Source: an uncultured Campylobacter sp. (GTDB taxonomy: Bacteria > Campylobacterota > Campylobacteria > Campylobacterales > Campylobacteraceae). From it: DNA of 9,721 nt. Location: contig CASFHJ010000074.1 of NCBI GenBank assembly GCA_949294425.1, forward strand, positions 1-9,721, written 5' to 3'. The position numbers and the translations under genes are program-made. Shown piece by piece: positions 7,575 through 9,721 of this stretch (position 1 is the stretch's first letter; every line of letters starts with the position of its first letter). Below the pieces are notes generated by a model. That model had not been told where the DNA came from. It ran no database searches and saw only the letters and a list, made by a program, of their open reading frames with translations.

Positions 7575-7707
7575 CTAAATAAACTCTCTTGCTTATTTTA
7601 TATTTGATAAAGCCTCTTTATAGCTATATCCTTGTGAAACACAGCCCTTAAGCTCTAAAATAGATGCAAAATAAGCATCATCACTATCTTTTTAAATAAG
7701 AATATTT
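7575..7707 (-). pseudogene. Decayed HicB-like antitoxin gene fragment
   Basis: One - strand frame from 7688 reads DSDDAYFASILELKG followed by CVSQGYSYKEALSNIK, then meets an in-frame stop at 7593-7595. Past that stop the frame reads AREFI before a second stop at 7575-7577. The pattern YFASxxELKGCVSQG, then YxEAxxNIKEA, is the hallmark of HicB-family (UPF0150) antitoxins. The expected N-terminal strand appears as KYSYLK (7707-7690) in another frame, joined at an A5 run (7689-7693), which suggests a 1-base slip there. The usual C-terminal helix or DNA-binding part is absent. I see no HicA toxin. The family match is by eye. Confidence 0.6.
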
Positions 7708-8058
7708 AACATCATTTTTTTCAAAAGGCTTAAAGGGTGGCTCTTTCATTTCAAGCATATCTAAGATTTCATAGGAATCTCTTGTTTGATTTGTTTATCT
7801 CCTGAAAATCTATGCATTAAAATTTACTTGCACTTTCTTGTATAAGTTTTATCCTCTTTACTTGTATCTAAAAAGATTGAAGTTAAGTCCTTTGCTGCTT
7901 TGCTTTCAAAGACAAAGCCCTTTAATCTATCAAGTTCTTTTAAAAAGCTTGTAGAGTCAAAAGCCCTTAAGTTTTTATCAGTTTTAGCAAGACTTTTTCA
8001 TAAAAGAGGTATTTTTATCGTTTTTAAGCGTAATTGTTTTTAAGGGTTTAGAATTTCT
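7684..8058 (-). pseudogene. Remnants of an unrecognised, frameshifted protein gene
   Basis: Three - strand segments in alternating frames have protein-like composition but broken continuity. The first (about 8058-7984) contains NSKPLKTITLKNDKNTSF. The second (7991-7824, 55 residues) starts LAKTDKNLRAFDSTSFLKEL and contains KGFVFESKAAKDLTSIFLDT, ending at a stop. The third (7794-7684) contains EILDMLEMKEPPFKPFEKND. Rejoining them would need at least two frameshifts. They lie in the same direction as, and just upstream of, the HicB-like fragment; the third segment runs into its N-terminal part, so the boundary between the two is unclear. I do not recognise the family, and it does not look like HicA. 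It may be one old gene or two. Confidence 0.45.
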
Positions 8059-8061
8059 ATG

Positions 8062-8067
8062 TAAAAT
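8062..8067 (+). promoter_or_regulatory. Candidate -10 element for the zinc-ribbon gene
   Basis: TAAAAT (8062-8067) is preceded by phased T-runs (8012-8016, 8021-8025, 8036-8041, 8054-8056). This is the pattern of Campylobacter sigma-70 promoters, which use periodic T-tracts in place of a -35. A start near 8074 would leave a leader of about 19 bases holding the ribosome site. Confidence 0.5.
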
Positions 8068-8092
8068 CCTAGAAAAAATTAAAGGAGAATTT

Positions 8093-8341
8093 ATGCTTTG
8101 TCCGGTTTGTTCTGTGGATTTAGTAATGAGTGATAGAAATGGAGTAGAGATAGATTATTGTCCTAAGTGTCGTGGTGTATGGCTTGATAGAGGTGAGCTT
8201 GATAAGATAATAGAAAGAAATTCATCTTCTCAGCAAGGCTATGCTAGGACAAATTACGCACAAGATGATCGCCATTATAACGATCATTATTATAAGAGAA
8301 AGAAAAAAGAAAGTTGGCTTGGAGAGCTTTTTGACTTTTAG
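8093..8341 (+). CDS. Small zinc-ribbon protein (TFIIB-type zinc finger family)
   Basis: An 82-residue protein with MLCPVC at the N-terminus and CPKCRGVWLDRGELDKII at 23-40. Cys3, Cys6, Cys23 and Cys26 make a four-cysteine zinc site, and CxxCxGVWLDRGELDKI is the signature of the bacterial zf-TFIIB domain family. A polar, Tyr/His-rich linker (about 43-68) and a basic patch (KRKKK) lead to the C-terminal WLGELFDF, also common in the family. The start is well supported by AAGGAG five bases before the ATG. Its molecular role is unknown. It converges on argS with a 4-base stop overlap. An inverted repeat (8265-8271 with 8281-8287) lies within it, with no T-run. Confidence 0.88.
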   Translation: MLCPVCSVDLVMSDRNGVEIDYCPKCRGVWLDRGELDKIIERNSSSQQGYARTNYAQDDRHYNDHYYKRKKKESWLGELFDF

Positions 8342-9721
8342 TTTTGGCTTTGCATTTTATTTTTTGCCTCTATGCCCATGAGTGAAAATCCTGTCTTAAT
8401 GCTAAGGCTTACTACTGCAAAGAGCTTTAGTAAGGAGTCCTCGTTTTTGCTTCCTAAAACTCTATTTTCATTATAGAATTTGTGAAATAAGGAGGCTAAA
8501 TTTTTTAAATAATCACTTAGTTTTTGCAAGGATCTGCTTTCAAAGCAATCACTTAAGACACTTTCTAAATTTAAGGCTTCAAAAAGTAAATTTAAAGCCT
8601 TATCATCTAAAAGCTTTATATCAGCATTTATTGTATCTTTTCTTGTTTTTTTAGCCTTTAAAAAGACTTGATTTATCCTAGCGTGTGCGTAATTTATGTA
8701 AAATACAGGGTTAGAACTATCCTCTTTTTTTAGCTCATCTACATCAAATTCTAGATGGGTATCGCATTTTTTACTTAAAAATATAAATCTTAGTGCATCG
8801 CTTCCTATTTCATCTAAGACATCTTGCATTTGTATGAAATTTCCAGCTCTTTTGCTCATTTTATAGGGTTTACCAGCTTTGAGCAAGGAAACCATTTGCG
8901 CTAGTATTATTTCTAAGTTATTTTCGTTAAAACCTAAAAAACTCATCGCAGCCTTCATTCTAGCTATATATCCATGATGATCTGCTCCCCAGATATTAAT
9001 CACCTTATCATAGCCTCTACTCATCTTATCTTTATGATAAACTATGTCAGCAGCTAGGTAAGTAGGGCTTTTATCTTCCCTGAGTATCACCCTATCTTTT
9101 TCATCGCCCTTTAGTGAGGAGTGCAACCAAATTTTTCCATCTTTTTCATAGGCTGCCTTATTTTTTTCTAAAAGATTTATAGTGTTTTGTATATCATTAT
9201 AAAATGTTTTTTCACTTAGGTATTTATCTATATAAATTTTAGCACTCGCTAAGGTATCTTTTATATTTAAAAGCATTTTATCCTTTGCCCAAAGTGCTAA
9301 ATTTTCTATATTTTCCTCTTTGAAATACTCTTTTTCAAAGCTTGAAAAAGCCTCTTTTGCTAGATCTTTTATATATTCTCCCTTGTAATACTCTTCTGGA
9401 TTAGTAGGATTTTCTTTTAAAAAAATATCCTTAACGCATAATAATATAGAAAGACCAAGCAAATAAATCTGCTTTCCAGCATCGTTTATATAATATTCTG
9501 TATCAAAGCTATAGCCCAGATGTCTAGCTATCCTTGCTAGTGTATCGCCAAATACAGCTCCCCTTGCATGTCCTATATGAAGTGGTCCTGTGGGATTTGC
9601 ACTCACAAATTCTAGTAAAAAACTTTCTTTTTTTCTTTCGCCTTTGGCAAAGGATTCTTCAGAGTTTAAGGCTTTTTTTGATAATTTATCTAAAAAAGAT
9701 GCAGATAACTTGAAATTTAAA
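8338..9721 (-). CDS. argS: Arginyl-tRNA synthetase (5' end missing)
   Basis: A class I aminoacyl-tRNA synthetase that charges tRNA-Arg with arginine in the cytoplasm; essential. The frame stays open to the right edge, so the GTG at 9606 (the V of VSANPTGPLHIGHARG) is internal, not the start. 460 residues are visible, and about 70 from the N-terminal ArgRS-specific domain are off the window, given a usual length near 530. The HIGH motif is in GPLHIGHARGA (visible residues 48-51), the KMSK loop is PYKMSKRAGN (287-290; codons near 8862-8848), and WGADHHGYIARM is the conserved catalytic-domain block. The C-terminal DALR anticodon-binding domain begins near VFYINYAHARINQVF and ends IKTGFSLMGIEAKNKM, followed by a short QSQN tail. 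The catalytic motifs look intact. Confidence 0.98.
   Translation of the reverse strand, partial: LNFKLSASFLDKLSKKALNSEESFAKGERKKESFLLEFVSANPTGPLHIGHARGAVFGDTLARIARHLGYSFDTEYYINDAGKQIYLLGLSILLCVKDIFLKENPTNPEEYYKGEYIKDLAKEAFSSFEKEYFKEENIENLALWAKDKMLLNIKDTLASAKIYIDKYLSEKTFYNDIQNTINLLEKNKAAYEKDGKIWLHSSLKGDEKDRVILREDKSPTYLAADIVYHKDKMSRGYDKVINIWGADHHGYIARMKAAMSFLGFNENNLEIILAQMVSLLKAGKPYKMSKRAGNFIQMQDVLDEIGSDALRFIFLSKKCDTHLEFDVDELKKEDSSNPVFYINYAHARINQVFLKAKKTRKDTINADIKLLDDKALNLLFEALNLESVLSDCFESRSLQKLSDYLKNLASLFHKFYNENRVLGSKNEDSLLKLFAVVSLSIKTGFSLMGIEAKNKMQSQN

Noticed and set aside
7461..8092. tRNA, CRISPR array or insertion sequence in the gene-poor gap
   Set aside because: I saw no regularly spaced repeats, no tRNA-like cloverleaf and no transposase-like residues; the gap reads as decayed coding DNA plus promoters.
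8265..8287. Inverted repeat ATGATCG / CGATCAT as a terminator for argS or the zinc-ribbon gene
   Set aside because: The stem is 7 bp with no T-run on either strand and lies within coding sequence; chance or codon symmetry is enough.
9604..9606. GTG as the argS start codon
   Set aside because: The frame stays open to the window edge and upstream residues (KKESFLLEF before VSANPTGPLHIGH) match the conserved ArgRS approach to the HIGH motif.

Overview
The window looks like a chromosomal segment of a Campylobacter species (Campylobacterota). The DNA is AT-rich and tightly packed. It holds a complete cmeR-cmeA-cmeB-cmeC efflux locus in the Campylobacter arrangement, with a near-perfect match to the operator described for C. 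jejuni CmeR. CmeA, CmeB and CmeC share long blocks with the C. jejuni proteins as I remember them, but with many substitutions. I therefore infer a relative of C. jejuni rather than C. jejuni itself. The species cannot be fixed from the sequence alone.

Layout, left to right. A membrane sensor histidine kinase (+ strand, 5' end off the left edge) runs to 1044. It converges on cmeC with a 4-base overlap of the stop codons. The resistance-nodulation-division (RND) pump operon follows on the - strand: outer-membrane channel cmeC (1041-2543), inner-membrane pump cmeB (2527-5658) and periplasmic adaptor cmeA (5658-6749), all overlapping end to end. A 93-base gap carries the palindromic operator and the likely promoter. 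The TetR-family repressor gene cmeR (6843-7460) lies just upstream on the same strand. Positions 7461-8092 contain no intact gene. They hold the cmeR promoter, a decayed HicB-like antitoxin gene, remnants of another unrecognised gene (all - strand), and the promoter of the next gene. A small zinc-ribbon protein (8093-8341, +) then converges, again with a 4-base stop overlap, on argS (-, 5' end off the right edge).

How the genes work together: CmeA, CmeB and CmeC form a proton-driven tripartite pump exporting bile salts and antimicrobials. CmeR represses it by binding the palindrome between cmeR and cmeA. The histidine kinase may have a response-regulator partner outside the window, and any link to the pump rests on position only. 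The zinc-ribbon gene and argS have no evident functional tie to the pump.

I do not see a previously undescribed system. The points most worth a second look are the decayed toxin-antitoxin-like region, the glycosylation sequons in the kinase sensor domain and CmeA, a cysteine pair in CmeC, and terminator-like hairpins buried in the convergent coding ends.
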